The notes beneath the pieces were generated by a model, which was given only the letters and a program-made list of their open reading frames with translations, had not been told where the DNA came from and searched no databases. From Parasphingorhabdus sp. (GTDB lineage: Bacteria; Pseudomonadota; Alphaproteobacteria; Sphingomonadales; Sphingomonadaceae), in the NCBI GenBank assembly GCA_030373505.1, contig JAUCYS010000012.1, positions 43,178-107,177 on the forward strand: DNA of 64,000 bases, read 5' to 3'. Below are positions 8,455-17,020 of the stretch, in pieces (the stretch's first letter is position 1; every line of letters starts with the position of its first letter). The translations under genes and the position numbers were made by a program.

Positions 8455-9969
8455 ATGTCACCGAAATTTACCTCGGCCCTGTCATCGCTCCGAAATCATG
8501 TCTTTTTGGCTGTCGTGCCGGCGCTGTTGCTGCCGGTACCGGCTGGCGCGAAGGTGCCGATGGAAGAGGCGCCAGCGATCATGGCGGTCGACAAGATTGA
8601 GCGGCAAAGACTGGAAGCGCTTTCCTCTTTCATTGATCGGATGGTCGCCGACCAGCTTAAAAACAGTGAAGTGGCGGGGGCGGTCGTCACGGTCGTCCAT
8701 GACGGACAGACAGTATCCAACAAGGGATATGGCTTCAAGAATATCGAGGCCCAAACTCCCGTCGATCCGAATGCCACGCTGTTTCATCCGGGTTCCGTCT
8801 CCAAGCTGTTCACCTGGGTCGCCCTCATGCAGCAGATCGAAGCCGGCACAGTCGATCTCGATGCCGACGTGAACAGCTATATCGACTTCGAAATTCCCCG
8901 CAACGGTTTCGCCCCCATAAAGGTCCGCGACCTGTTCTCCCACCGCCCGGGAATGAGCGATATCAGTGACTTCATTGTCTATGATGCCGATCAGTTGATG
9001 CCCTACAGCGAGTGGATGAAGGCAAGGGTCCCCCGCCGGGTCTGGGCCCCCGGCGTTGAAACGGCCTACTCCAATTTCGGGGCGATGCTGGCGGGCTATA
9101 TCGTCGAGCGCGTTTCGGGCGAGCCCTTTGATGAATATACGGCCAATCACATATTCAAGCCGCTGGGCATGACAGCGACCACCTTCTCGGAGCCGCTGAC
9201 GGGGGCGATGGAAGAGAATATGGCGACCGGCTACAAGGTGGAGGACGGCCAGTTTGTAGCCAAGGGACCGGAATATCTCGGCCTGGTGATGCCTGCCGGC
9301 TCGTCGGTCTCCACCGGCAGGGACATGGCGCGGTTCATGCTGGCCATGCTGAATGGCGGTGCGCTGGACGGAAAGCGGATATTGAAGCCGGAATCGGTGC
9401 GGCTGCTGGCCAGCGATTCAGCGGCGAATGCGCCGCGCCTCGAAGGGATGGCGCACGGTTTTCTCGTCGAACGGGAAGCCAATCCCAGGCTTGTCGGTCA
9501 TGCCGGCAATACGGTGGATTTTCACTCCGATCTCGTAATCGCTCCCGAACTGGGATTCGGATATTATATTTCGATGTCGGGCGGCGAGGGCAGTTCCGAG
9601 GCCCGGACCGTGCTTACCAAGGCGATTACCGGATATATGTTTCCGCAGAAGCCGACGGCACGCTGGAGCGGCGCGACCGAAACCGCACCGATGGGTCGAT
9701 ACCGTTCCAACCGGCGCGACTATGGCAAGGTGCCGAACACCGACTATGACATCATGGTGACCGCAAAGGGGCCGGACAGTCTGGAGATCCTGGTCGAGGG
9801 TGAAAAGGCGATCTGGGAGCGGATCGGGCCCCATCTTTACGAAAAGGTCACAGGCGTGCCGGACGGCGGCCCTTATGAACGGGCGGAATTTTACCAGACG
9901 GATCGCGGCGCCCGTCTGTCCTTCTCGTTTGAACCCTATACGGCCTATCATTTTATCGGGGCGGAGTGA
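8455..9969 (+). CDS. Exported serine hydrolase, beta-lactamase/class C penicillin-binding fold
   Basis: A 504-residue serine hydrolase of the class C beta-lactamase, D-aminopeptidase and esterase superfamily. I chose ATG 8455 over an in-frame TTG at 8449 because AAAGGA at 8441-8446 is well spaced from it. A signal peptide ends near VPAGA. Catalytic motifs are SVSK (Ser114, Lys117), YSN (Tyr205) and GHAGN near residue 347 in the KTG position. The C-terminal 120 residues form a separate domain, as in D-aminopeptidase-type enzymes. The next plus-strand gene is an XRE-cupin regulator, and the surrounding genes handle peptides, so peptidase or amidase activity is more likely than antibiotic resistance. 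The actual substrate is unknown. Confidence 0.85.
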   Translation: MSPKFTSALSSLRNHVFLAVVPALLLPVPAGAKVPMEEAPAIMAVDKIERQRLEALSSFIDRMVADQLKNSEVAGAVVTVVHDGQTVSNKGYGFKNIEAQTPVDPNATLFHPGSVSKLFTWVALMQQIEAGTVDLDADVNSYIDFEIPRNGFAPIKVRDLFSHRPGMSDISDFIVYDADQLMPYSEWMKARVPRRVWAPGVETAYSNFGAMLAGYIVERVSGEPFDEYTANHIFKPLGMTATTFSEPLTGAMEENMATGYKVEDGQFVAKGPEYLGLVMPAGSSVSTGRDMARFMLAMLNGGALDGKRILKPESVRLLASDSAANAPRLEGMAHGFLVEREANPRLVGHAGNTVDFHSDLVIAPELGFGYYISMSGGEGSSEARTVLTKAITGYMFPQKPTARWSGATETAPMGRYRSNRRDYGKVPNTDYDIMVTAKGPDSLEILVEGEKAIWERIGPHLYEKVTGVPDGGPYERAEFYQTDRGARLSFSFEPYTAYHFIGAE

Positions 9970-10259
9970 GTGATGATGCGGCCGTCAGGTGCGAAAGTCG
10001 GACGCTTGTGCCGCCCTGGACCGGGCCGGTTCACATGGACCTGCCTCGGGTGACCGCCCTCTCGCCAGCGCCACCGGGAAGGATCTTATGATGGTAAGAG
10101 CAGCAGGGTTTCACGCTTCACTGACAGGGACGGCTGCGGCGGAAATGAAACCATGTATCTGGAATTTCTCAAAATCTCCTTTTAATGCTAAGCGGAGGTT
10201 TGAGTTGACTAAGCAGATTCAATATTGTCAGAGACATAAAGAATAAATTGAAGGTAACC

Positions 10260-10901
10260 ATGCTCGCTTCTGACGTAACCTTGGGCTCCATTCTTCGCAA
10301 TCTGCGCCAGACCAATGGCTGGACGCTGAAGCAGATGAGCGCGAAATGCGGCATTCCGCTATCCACCTTGTCCAAGGTGGAACATGATCGCCTGACATTG
10401 ACCTACGACAAGTTGCTGCAGGTCAGCCAGCGTCTGGGCATCCGGATGTCCGAACTTTTTGCCGAGAACAGCGAGCCGGAACGGCCATCGATCATGGCGC
10501 GGCGCAGCATTGGCGACATTAAAAATTCGGTCCGGGTCGAAACTGCAAATTACGATTATTATTATCTGTGCACGGAACTTCGGCAAAAGCGCATGATTCC
10601 GGTCATCACCAAAATCAGGGCCAAGACTCCCGAGGAATTCGGTTCTCTTGTCCGTCATGAGGGTGAGGAATATATCTATGTTCTGAAGGGCCGGATCACG
10701 GTCTACACCGAATTTTATGACCCGGTTACGCTGGAAGAAGGGCAGTCTATCTATATCGACGCCAAGATGGGGCATGCCTATCTTGCCGCCGACAGCTGCG
10801 ACGAGGCGGATGTGCTGGGTGTCATGTCGAGCCCCGACGAGGAATTGATGCAATCGCTGCTGTCGATTCATGAAGAGCAGAAAAAGCTCGAAGAACTCTA
10901 G
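10260..10901 (+). CDS. XRE-family transcriptional regulator with C-terminal cupin domain
   Basis: A 213-residue regulator: an N-terminal helix-turn-helix (about residues 7-65, LRNLRQTNGWTLKQMSAK then GIPLSTLSKVE) and a C-terminal cupin (about 120-200, with HEGEEYIYVLKGR and GHAYLA). Proteins of this layout sense a small metabolite in the cupin and often control amino-acid, peptide or polyamine genes. The start is ATG 10260, with AAGG 5 nt upstream, rather than an in-frame TTG at 10248. The 290 nt upstream hold no gene; TTGACT at 10205 is a possible -35. It lies between two exported serine hydrolases, so control of this peptide-use block is the simplest inference. Confidence 0.87.
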   Translation: MLASDVTLGSILRNLRQTNGWTLKQMSAKCGIPLSTLSKVEHDRLTLTYDKLLQVSQRLGIRMSELFAENSEPERPSIMARRSIGDIKNSVRVETANYDYYYLCTELRQKRMIPVITKIRAKTPEEFGSLVRHEGEEYIYVLKGRITVYTEFYDPVTLEEGQSIYIDAKMGHAYLAADSCDEADVLGVMSSPDEELMQSLLSIHEEQKKLEEL

Positions 10902-10985
10902 ATCCGCCGTCGCGCTAGGCCGTCCCCACCAGCCGCCATTGGCGGTCCCAGGACAGTTTGCAGATTTCCATCCTGTCGATGACCG

Positions 10986-11035
10986 AGGCCTGCCGGCATC
11001 GGGTCCAGACGATTGAACCCGGGACCGGCAGGCCT
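10986..11035. terminator. Long hairpin between convergent genes
   Basis: AGGCCTGCCGG at 10986-10996 pairs perfectly with 11025-11035, and an inner CGGGT/ACCCG pair (11000-11004 with 11017-11021) extends the structure. It lies between the 3' ends of the regulator and the minus-strand serine hydrolase. There is no clear U-tract on either side, so termination is inferred from position and strength. Confidence 0.55.
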
Positions 11036-11049
11036 TCAGCAAATGTCAG

Positions 11050-13035
11050 TCACCGAACTTCGGTATAGACATATTCGTCCTGGGCATCCCGCACGGTCAA
11101 TGTGCGGGCACCATCAGTTTCGCCAACCAGCGCGCTGAGGCCAATCGCCCCTGGCGCTGCCGAAACGAGCGAAACGCTGCCGTCCGGGTTGGCCTCGGTG
11201 GCAATCGGTCCTTCGATAAAGCCGCCTTTCATCCACTTTGTGCCGTCCCGCTCGCTGATCGTTATCGAACCGATGCCCGGGCTGACATATTTGGAAGCCA
11301 GATTGTCGAGCACGGCCGGGTCGCCCGGCAGAGTGAGTTCTGTGCGCCGTTTTGCGGTTTGCGTCTTGATGCGCTCGCCGATCACCGCAATCTCGCTCGC
11401 AGCTTCCGGTTTGCCGTCATAGAGCACTTCCATCAGCCGCCGGAAAAACGGATCGATCATCGCCGCACCGCTGTCGGCATTGGTCAGGATGACGGCACCG
11501 ATATTGGCTTCGGGCAGGGCAAAGAAATTGCTGCGGTAGCCGAGCAGCGTGCCGCCATGGGTCACGACCGGAATCCCCCAGGAAATCTTTTCAAACAGGC
11601 CCATGCCATACCAGCTATTCTCTCCCACCGGCACGCCGCGCTTGCGGCGTTCAAGCAGATTTTCTTCGCTGACCACGCGCTTGCCGTCGGGACCCAGGCC
11701 CTTGGACAGTTCCAGCTGGACATAATGCGCCATGTCGGCCGCGGTGGACCAGACGCCGCCGGCAGGGCGGTGCGGTTCGACGGTACGATTGAAGTCGTTG
11801 GAGATGACGTGCACCTGGCCGTCGACATCAAGGCCGTGGGGCCGCGCCCAGTTGCCGGTCATCGCCGCATCAAAATCGAACGTGGTATCGACCATGGCAA
11901 GCGGTTCGAAGACCCGCTCATCCATTGCCCGGTCAAAGGCCGCGCCCAGTTCCATGTCGGGATAGGCCAGCGAGCCTCCCAGATAGCCGGCGGCCGAAGC
12001 CATCAGATTATTATACTGGAACAGTTCGCCAAAATCACTGGTCGGATAGGATTCGGCCAGCTGGCGGAACGTATCGGTTGCCGGCGCACCGGCGTCGGCA
12101 AGAACGAACGCATAGTCCCTGCGCGGCAGGCCGGTGCAGGCGCAGACAAGATGCCGGACCAGCGTCGATTTGGTGGTCTCGTCGCTGCCAAGGCGGAAAG
12201 AAGGATAGAGAGATGTCACCGGCGTACCCCAGTCCAGCATGCCGTCGTCAGCGAGGGTGGACAGCAACAGGGTGGCCATGCCCTTGGTGTTGGAGGCGAC
12301 CATGAATTTTGTATGCTCGTCAACCGGTTCGGGAGAGCCAAGCGCCCGCACGCCGACGCCGCCTTCCCATACCACCTTGCCCTGATCAATGAGCGCGATG
12401 CCGACGCCCGGGACATCAAGCGTGCGGGCGGAATCGGCGACAAACTGGCGCAGCGCCTCGATCCGCTCGGGCGTCAGCCGGTGCGCGGTCTTGCCGGCAA
12501 AAGTCTCCGGCTTGTAGCCGGCTGGACGCAGGCTCTGTTCCATGATCGAAAGCGCGGCATAGCGCTTGTTCGCGGTGGTATCAGCGCCGTCGGTGATCAT
12601 CACCGTCCATTCGCTGTCTTTTCTCATCACCAGAGCCGACACCACCATTTTCTCGGTCGGCGAAGTTTCATAGCTGATATGGGCGCGCTCGTCCCAGCCG
12701 TCGCCTGCCGCGCCAGGCGTGACCAGGCGTACAGCGCGTTCGCTAACGGCAGGCTTGTAGGCTGCCCATGCCTCGGCCGCAGCGGCGCGCGCGTCCGGCG
12801 CAGAATCGATGTTGACGATCGCAAGACTCAGATCTTTTTCAGGTGAGACAAAGACAGTTACCGGACCCTGTGCGCTTTTCGTCCAGTCTTCGGGAGCGGA
12901 ATAGATGGCCCCAGAAACATCCGAACCCTGAACCTCGGCCTGGGCGGGCGCCTGCATGAACAAGGCTGCCGTGCCGCCCATCAGACTCAGGGCGAGCGAT
13001 GCAATCCTCGATTTTCTCTTCTGTGTCACCTTCAT
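11050..13035 (-). CDS. Exported serine hydrolase, beta-lactamase fold, with extra N-terminal domain
   Basis: A 661-residue protein. I choose the ATG at 13035 because GAGGAG lies 8 nt upstream; an upstream in-frame start at 13059 lacks a good site. A signal peptide ends near APAQA. About 150 residues without a recognised family precede the catalytic domain, which has SNTK (Ser248, Lys251), YNN (Tyr341) and THGG in the KTG position. A further 100-residue C-terminal domain follows. It differs clearly from the serine hydrolase at 8455, so the two are not a recent duplication. It shares an upstream motif with the TonB receptor gene, suggesting joint control. Peptidase, amidase or esterase are all possible functions. 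Confidence 0.85.
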   Translation of the reverse strand: MKVTQKRKSRIASLALSLMGGTAALFMQAPAQAEVQGSDVSGAIYSAPEDWTKSAQGPVTVFVSPEKDLSLAIVNIDSAPDARAAAAEAWAAYKPAVSERAVRLVTPGAAGDGWDERAHISYETSPTEKMVVSALVMRKDSEWTVMITDGADTTANKRYAALSIMEQSLRPAGYKPETFAGKTAHRLTPERIEALRQFVADSARTLDVPGVGIALIDQGKVVWEGGVGVRALGSPEPVDEHTKFMVASNTKGMATLLLSTLADDGMLDWGTPVTSLYPSFRLGSDETTKSTLVRHLVCACTGLPRRDYAFVLADAGAPATDTFRQLAESYPTSDFGELFQYNNLMASAAGYLGGSLAYPDMELGAAFDRAMDERVFEPLAMVDTTFDFDAAMTGNWARPHGLDVDGQVHVISNDFNRTVEPHRPAGGVWSTAADMAHYVQLELSKGLGPDGKRVVSEENLLERRKRGVPVGENSWYGMGLFEKISWGIPVVTHGGTLLGYRSNFFALPEANIGAVILTNADSGAAMIDPFFRRLMEVLYDGKPEAASEIAVIGERIKTQTAKRRTELTLPGDPAVLDNLASKYVSPGIGSITISERDGTKWMKGGFIEGPIATEANPDGSVSLVSAAPGAIGLSALVGETDGARTLTVRDAQDEYVYTEVR

Positions 13036-13135
13036 CCGACGTCTCCTCTTCACTTGCAAATTCAGCTTCCAATGCTCGGCCCTCGAACAGATAAGAGCGT
13101 CAATTCTTGCTATATATTCTCTCTCGCTATAGATA

Positions 13136-13154
13136 TTTTCATATCAGGACAACA
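13136..13154 (-). promoter_or_regulatory. Upstream motif shared with the TonB receptor gene
   Basis: TTTTCATATCAGGACAACA matches the 19-mer at 7919-7937 at 17 positions. It lies 101-119 nt upstream of the serine hydrolase start. On the minus strand it gives TTGTCC followed 15 nt later by TATAGC, so it may contain the promoter, or an operator next to it. Confidence 0.5.
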
Positions 13155-13329
13155 ATTATCTGATTTATCCAATTGAGAGGCGTTGACGGCCGCAAACGGG
13201 CGTTCTTGCTCCATCAACGAGGCAAGGTGGGCTAAGTGATTTTTTCCGCCGGAGCGGTGACGCATGGGGACGCGAATGGGCGAAGCGCGCCGGCAATCTG
13301 CTGCGGGTGTTGCGGCAGGTCGAAAAATT

Positions 13330-13354
13330 GGCCGCCGCTTCGCAATAGGCGGCC
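13330..13354 (-). terminator. Terminator of the amino-acid dehydrogenase gene
   Basis: GGCCGCC at 13330-13336 pairs with GGCGGCC at 13348-13354 around an 11-nt loop. Immediately beyond it, in the minus direction, lies the A-rich run GAAAAATT (13322-13329), which becomes a U-tract in the minus-strand transcript. It sits 16 nt after the dehydrogenase stop codon. The remainder of the 334-nt gap (13036-13369) holds the shared motif but no gene. Confidence 0.75.
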
Positions 13355-13369
13355 GCCGTCACTCCGCCT

Positions 13370-14437
13370 TCACGCCACCTTCGACGGCTGGCCCGACGCG
13401 ACGATATCCCGGGCCATCCGGTCCGCGAGCAGATTGGTGGCGACTTTCTCTGCTTCCGACTGGCGGACCAGCTGCATCAGTCTCGCGGGGATCTGGGCCA
13501 CGCGGGTTTCCACCGAGTCCGTTGTTTCACCCAGATATTCCGCCGCGACATTGATAATGCCCCCGGCATTCACCAGATAGTCCGGCGCATAAAGCACACC
13601 GCGATCGGCGAGTTGCTGGCCCTGTGCAACCGTTGCCAGCTGATTATTGGCCGCGCCGCAGACGATGCTGGCCTTCAGATCACGGACGCTTTCCTCGGTC
13701 AGGATTCCTCCGAGCGCGCAGGGAACGAATATGTCCATCGCCACAGTCGGGATATTATCCGGTTTGACGATTTCCGCTCCAAATCTTGTGGCAGCCAGCG
13801 AAGGACCCCGGGCATCGACGTCGCTGACCAGAAGCTTGGCGCCCGCCTCGTGCAGCAGTTCGCAAAGGGCAAAGCCGACCTGGCCAAGGCCCTGGACGCC
13901 GACCACCAGATCCTGCAGACCGGAACCGAAGCGATGGCGGGCCAGCGCTTCGATCGAGAGGAAAACGCCCTTCGCTGTCCAGGGTGCCGGATTGCCGCCT
14001 GCCAGACCGGGGCGAGCCGGAAGGCCCGCAACAAATTGTGTGCTATGCCCCACAGCCTGCATGTCCTGGACCGAACAGCCGACATCCTCTGCCGTCACAT
14101 AAGCACCGTCCAGGCTTTGCACCCAGCGGCCAAAGGTTTCGAACATCCGCGTCCGGTCAAAATCGGGTGCGCTGGCATTGGCCGGCAGCATAAGAACCGC
14201 CTTGCCGCCGCCAAAGGGCAGGCCGGCAAGAGCGTTCTTGTAGGCCATGCCTTCGGACAGCCGCAGCGCATCCTCCACCGCATCATTGTAATTTTCATAG
14301 CGCAAGGCCCGACATCCCCCGGCCGCTGGCCCCAGAGACGTCGAATGGACGGCAATGATCGCCTTCACGCCCGTTGCATCGTCCTCAAAATTATAGACGG
14401 CTTCGTGGGTAACGAGCGGGTTGCGGTGGTTGACCAT
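13370..14437 (-). CDS. Leucine/phenylalanine/valine-type amino-acid dehydrogenase
   Basis: NAD-dependent oxidative deaminase of the Glu/Leu/Phe/Val dehydrogenase family, converting a branched-chain or aromatic amino acid to its 2-oxo acid and ammonia. The start at 14437 has AGGAG 6 nt upstream; an earlier in-frame start at 14476 does not. The protein has 355 residues, matching leucine and phenylalanine dehydrogenases. LGPAAGGCR and GMAYKNALAGLPFGGGKAV hold the substrate- and catalysis-related lysines; VGVQGLGQVG is the Rossmann loop. It is transcribed divergently from an Lrp-type regulator 137 nt away, the usual pairing for an amino-acid-induced catabolic enzyme. Which amino acid it prefers cannot be read here. 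Confidence 0.85.
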   Translation of the reverse strand: MVNHRNPLVTHEAVYNFEDDATGVKAIIAVHSTSLGPAAGGCRALRYENYNDAVEDALRLSEGMAYKNALAGLPFGGGKAVLMLPANASAPDFDRTRMFETFGRWVQSLDGAYVTAEDVGCSVQDMQAVGHSTQFVAGLPARPGLAGGNPAPWTAKGVFLSIEALARHRFGSGLQDLVVGVQGLGQVGFALCELLHEAGAKLLVSDVDARGPSLAATRFGAEIVKPDNIPTVAMDIFVPCALGGILTEESVRDLKASIVCGAANNQLATVAQGQQLADRGVLYAPDYLVNAGGIINVAAEYLGETTDSVETRVAQIPARLMQLVRQSEAEKVATNLLADRMARDIVASGQPSKVA

Positions 14438-14512
14438 GATAGGCTCCTGAAAAGGTTTGTCGGAAAATCTATTCATATCTAGGCCAGAAACACCGATATT
14501 ATTGGTCTAATA

Positions 14513-14543
14513 TTGACTGGAAAGAATGATTAATGCATAAAAT
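14513..14543 (+). promoter_or_regulatory. Candidate promoter of the Lrp-type regulator gene
   Basis: TTGACT at 14513-14518 is followed by CATAAA at 14536-14541 (17-nt spacer) or TAAAAT at 14538-14543 (19-nt spacer). The whole 137-nt divergent gap is AT-rich, with repeated ATATTATTGG/TAATATTG-like segments of the sort Lrp proteins bind, so autoregulation and joint control of the dehydrogenase are likely but inferred. Confidence 0.45.
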
Positions 14544-14574
14544 ATCCACTAATATAAATTATTGGGAATAGAAT

Positions 14575-15045
14575 ATGCAACTTGACCGCTACGAGAAAAA
14601 GATTCTCGAAATCCTGCAGGAAGACGCCCGAATCTCGAGCGGCGAACTGGCGGACAAGGTCGGCCTGTCGCAATCGCCCTGCTGGCGGCGGGTCAACATG
14701 CTCGAGGAATCCGGCGTGATCCGCAAGCGGGTGGTGCTGGTCGACCGGAAAAAGGTAGGATTGCGCGCTCAGGTCTTTGCCCAGGTCAAGCTGTCGGCCC
14801 ATGGCCGGGCGCATCTTGCGGATTTCGAAGCGGCCATTGCCGATATCCCCGAAATCATCGAATGTTTCGTGCTGATGGGCACGGTCGACTTCCTGCTGCG
14901 CGTGGTAACGGTGGATATCGAATCATATGAAAGCTTGTTCTTCGAAAAGCTCTCCCGGCTGCCCGGCGTACAGGAAATAACGTCGAGCATCGCGCTGTCG
15001 GAAATCAAAAATTCCACCGCGCTGCCGATTCATCTGACGGCATAG
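14575..15045 (+). CDS. Lrp/AsnC family transcriptional regulator
   Basis: A 156-residue feast/famine regulator. The N-terminal winged helix-turn-helix spans about residues 4-60 (LDRYEKKILEILQEDARISS, then VGLSQSPCWRRV). The C-terminal RAM ligand-binding domain spans about 70-150 (GTVDFLLRVVTVD is the typical central strand). The length is standard. It is divergent from the amino-acid dehydrogenase at 13370-14437, which is its most probable target, and it lies upstream of the proline genes. Related alphaproteobacterial regulators control bkd or put genes. The ligand is not determinable, and the ribosome-binding site before ATG 14575 is weak (GGGAATAG). Confidence 0.92.
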   Translation: MQLDRYEKKILEILQEDARISSGELADKVGLSQSPCWRRVNMLEESGVIRKRVVLVDRKKVGLRAQVFAQVKLSAHGRAHLADFEAAIADIPEIIECFVLMGTVDFLLRVVTVDIESYESLFFEKLSRLPGVQEITSSIALSEIKNSTALPIHLTA

Positions 15046-15175
15046 CGGACGGGCGCGATCCGTTTGATCCGTCTCCGGCGCATCTTTCAAAAACGGTGGG
15101 GCGAACGACCGCGCTAGCGGTTGCGTGTCACTGCGATACAGGGCATCTGTCCGGCTCGTGCAAGAAGGAATGAAT

Positions 15176-16816
15176 ATGCCCGGTTGGATTGTTCGATTTT
15201 CGGTCCCCCTGATCCTGCTGCTACTCAGCGGCCTGTTTCTGCTGCTGGCGACCCGCGCTCCCGGCGCGCTGTGGGGACTTGCGTTCACGCTGCCGTTGCT
15301 CGCCATCGCGGTCCTCGATTTTGTGCAGAAAAAACATTCGCTGCGCCGCAACTATCCGCTCGTCGCGCGCTTCCGCTGGCTGTTCGAGGATCTCCGGCCG
15401 TATCTGCGCTCCTATATTGTCGAGAGCAACCAGGACGGTCGGCCGTTTGACAAAAATGCCCGGGCGCTGGTCTATGCGCGCTCAAAGAACCAGACATCGA
15501 CCCATCCCTTCGGCACCGAGCTGGATGTCTATTCCGACGAATATGAATGGCTCAGCCATTCGGTCGCCCCCAATGAATCCGTACCCGCGGAATTTCGTCT
15601 CGCCATCGGCGGCCCGCAATGCACCAGACCCTATTCGGCCGCGATCCTCAATATCTCGGCGATGAGCTTCGGCTCGCTCGGCGGCAAGGCGATCGCCGCC
15701 CTCAACCTCGGCGCGAAACGGGGCAATTTCTATCATGATACGGGCGAGGGCTCGTTCAGCAAATATCATGCGCTTCATGATGGCGACATCGTCTGGGAAC
15801 TGGGCAGCGGCTATTTCGGCTGCCGCGATGCCCAGGGGCATTTCGACGAGGACGCGTTCCGCAAGACGGCCAGTCTGGACCAGATCAAGATGATCGAAAT
15901 CAAGCTCAGCCAGGGCGCGAAGCCTGGTCACGGCGGGGTGCTTCCCGGTGCCAAGGTGACTCCCGAGATTGCCGAGACCCGAGGGATCCCGGTCGGTGAG
16001 GATTGTGTTTCGCCAGCCGCGCACAGCGCCTTCTCGACGCCGCTGGAACTGCTCGCATGGGCGGCGCGGCTGCGCGAGCTGTCCGGCGGCAAGCCGGTTG
16101 GCATCAAGCTGTGCGTCGGTCAGCCGCACGAGGTTTTCGCGATCATAAAGGCGATGCTGGAAAGCGGCACGCTGCTCGATTTCATCGTCGTGGACGGCGC
16201 CGAAGGCGGCACCGGTGCGGCTCCGGTGGAACTGTCCAACCGCGTCGGCATGCCGCTGCGCGAAGGGCTGATCCTGGTGCGCAACGCGCTCGTGGGTGCC
16301 GGGTTGAAAGATCAGATCTCGCTCGGCGCAGCCGGCAAGGTCGTCAGCGGGGCCGGCCTCGCGATCAACATGGCGCTCGGTGCCGACTGGTGCAACGCGG
16401 CCCGCGCCTTCATGTTCTCGCTCGGCTGTGTCCAGTCGATGAAATGCCATACCGGCGACTGCCCGACCGGTGTCGCCACCCAGGATGAATCTCGCCAGCG
16501 CGCGCTGGTGATCGAGGACAAGGCCGAGCGCGTCTACCAGTTCCAGAAACAGACCGTCTCGGCCTTGCGCGATATCGTCGTGGCCATGGGGCTGGAAAGC
16601 CCGTGGCAGATTCGGCCGCACCATCTGCACGAGCGCCTGAACGCGGCCAAGTCGAGCTCGATCGACCATATCTATCCGTTTCTGGAAAATGGCGCGCTGC
16701 TCGACGCTCCCGGCGAAACGCCTTATGCCCATTATTGGGCGGCGGCACAGACCGGCAGTTTCCGGGCCGTACCCGCGGTGAAACAGACGCAATATGAAAA
16801 GACGGCAGCCCGATAG
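15176..16816 (+). CDS. FMN-binding glutamate synthase family protein, membrane-anchored
   Basis: A 546-residue protein with the FMN-binding synthase domain of glutamate synthase but without the glutaminase domain, so it is not a normal GltB. Two hydrophobic stretches in the first 50 residues (from IVRFSVPLILLLL to LLAIAVLDFV) predict membrane anchoring. The core motifs are GAKPGHGGVLPGAKVTPEIA, VVDGAEGGTGAAP and GCVQSMKCHTGDCPTG, the last holding the cysteine cluster. I chose ATG 15176 because AAGGA (15165-15169) is 6 nt upstream; ATG 15170 is too close to it. Homologues occur as single genes in many bacteria and their reaction is not settled. It stands alone between lrp and putA. Confidence 0.83.
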   Translation: MPGWIVRFSVPLILLLLSGLFLLLATRAPGALWGLAFTLPLLAIAVLDFVQKKHSLRRNYPLVARFRWLFEDLRPYLRSYIVESNQDGRPFDKNARALVYARSKNQTSTHPFGTELDVYSDEYEWLSHSVAPNESVPAEFRLAIGGPQCTRPYSAAILNISAMSFGSLGGKAIAALNLGAKRGNFYHDTGEGSFSKYHALHDGDIVWELGSGYFGCRDAQGHFDEDAFRKTASLDQIKMIEIKLSQGAKPGHGGVLPGAKVTPEIAETRGIPVGEDCVSPAAHSAFSTPLELLAWAARLRELSGGKPVGIKLCVGQPHEVFAIIKAMLESGTLLDFIVVDGAEGGTGAAPVELSNRVGMPLREGLILVRNALVGAGLKDQISLGAAGKVVSGAGLAINMALGADWCNAARAFMFSLGCVQSMKCHTGDCPTGVATQDESRQRALVIEDKAERVYQFQKQTVSALRDIVVAMGLESPWQIRPHHLHERLNAAKSSSIDHIYPFLENGALLDAPGETPYAHYWAAAQTGSFRAVPAVKQTQYEKTAAR

Positions 16817-17020
16817 ACGGCGAACAGCCGGACGGGATCCGGGAAGCTCGGGGCAGCAGAGCTTTCTCAGCCGGTCAGATCACAAGACTTGCCTTCGAAC
16901 CGCCTATTGCGATAGTCTCTGCCCATCAGACGACTGACAAACCCCACCAATAGATTGATCAGATCCCGTCGCGCCGGGATATTCGAATCTGCCATCAAGC
17001 ATACAGGAAAACGTTGATTC

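Noticed and set aside
11359..12846. Long plus-strand frame of 495 codons opposite the serine hydrolase at 11050-13035
   Set aside because: It mirrors a gene with catalytic motifs and signal peptide on the other strand; its composition (His, Arg, Gly rich) is typical of antisense frames in GC-rich DNA.
13199..13348. Plus-strand fragment ending WAKRAGNLLRVLRQVEKLAA, which looks like a protein C-terminus
   Set aside because: It has no start codon after an upstream in-frame stop, and its end overlaps the dehydrogenase terminator. It might be a gene remnant, but one short helix-like stretch is not enough support.
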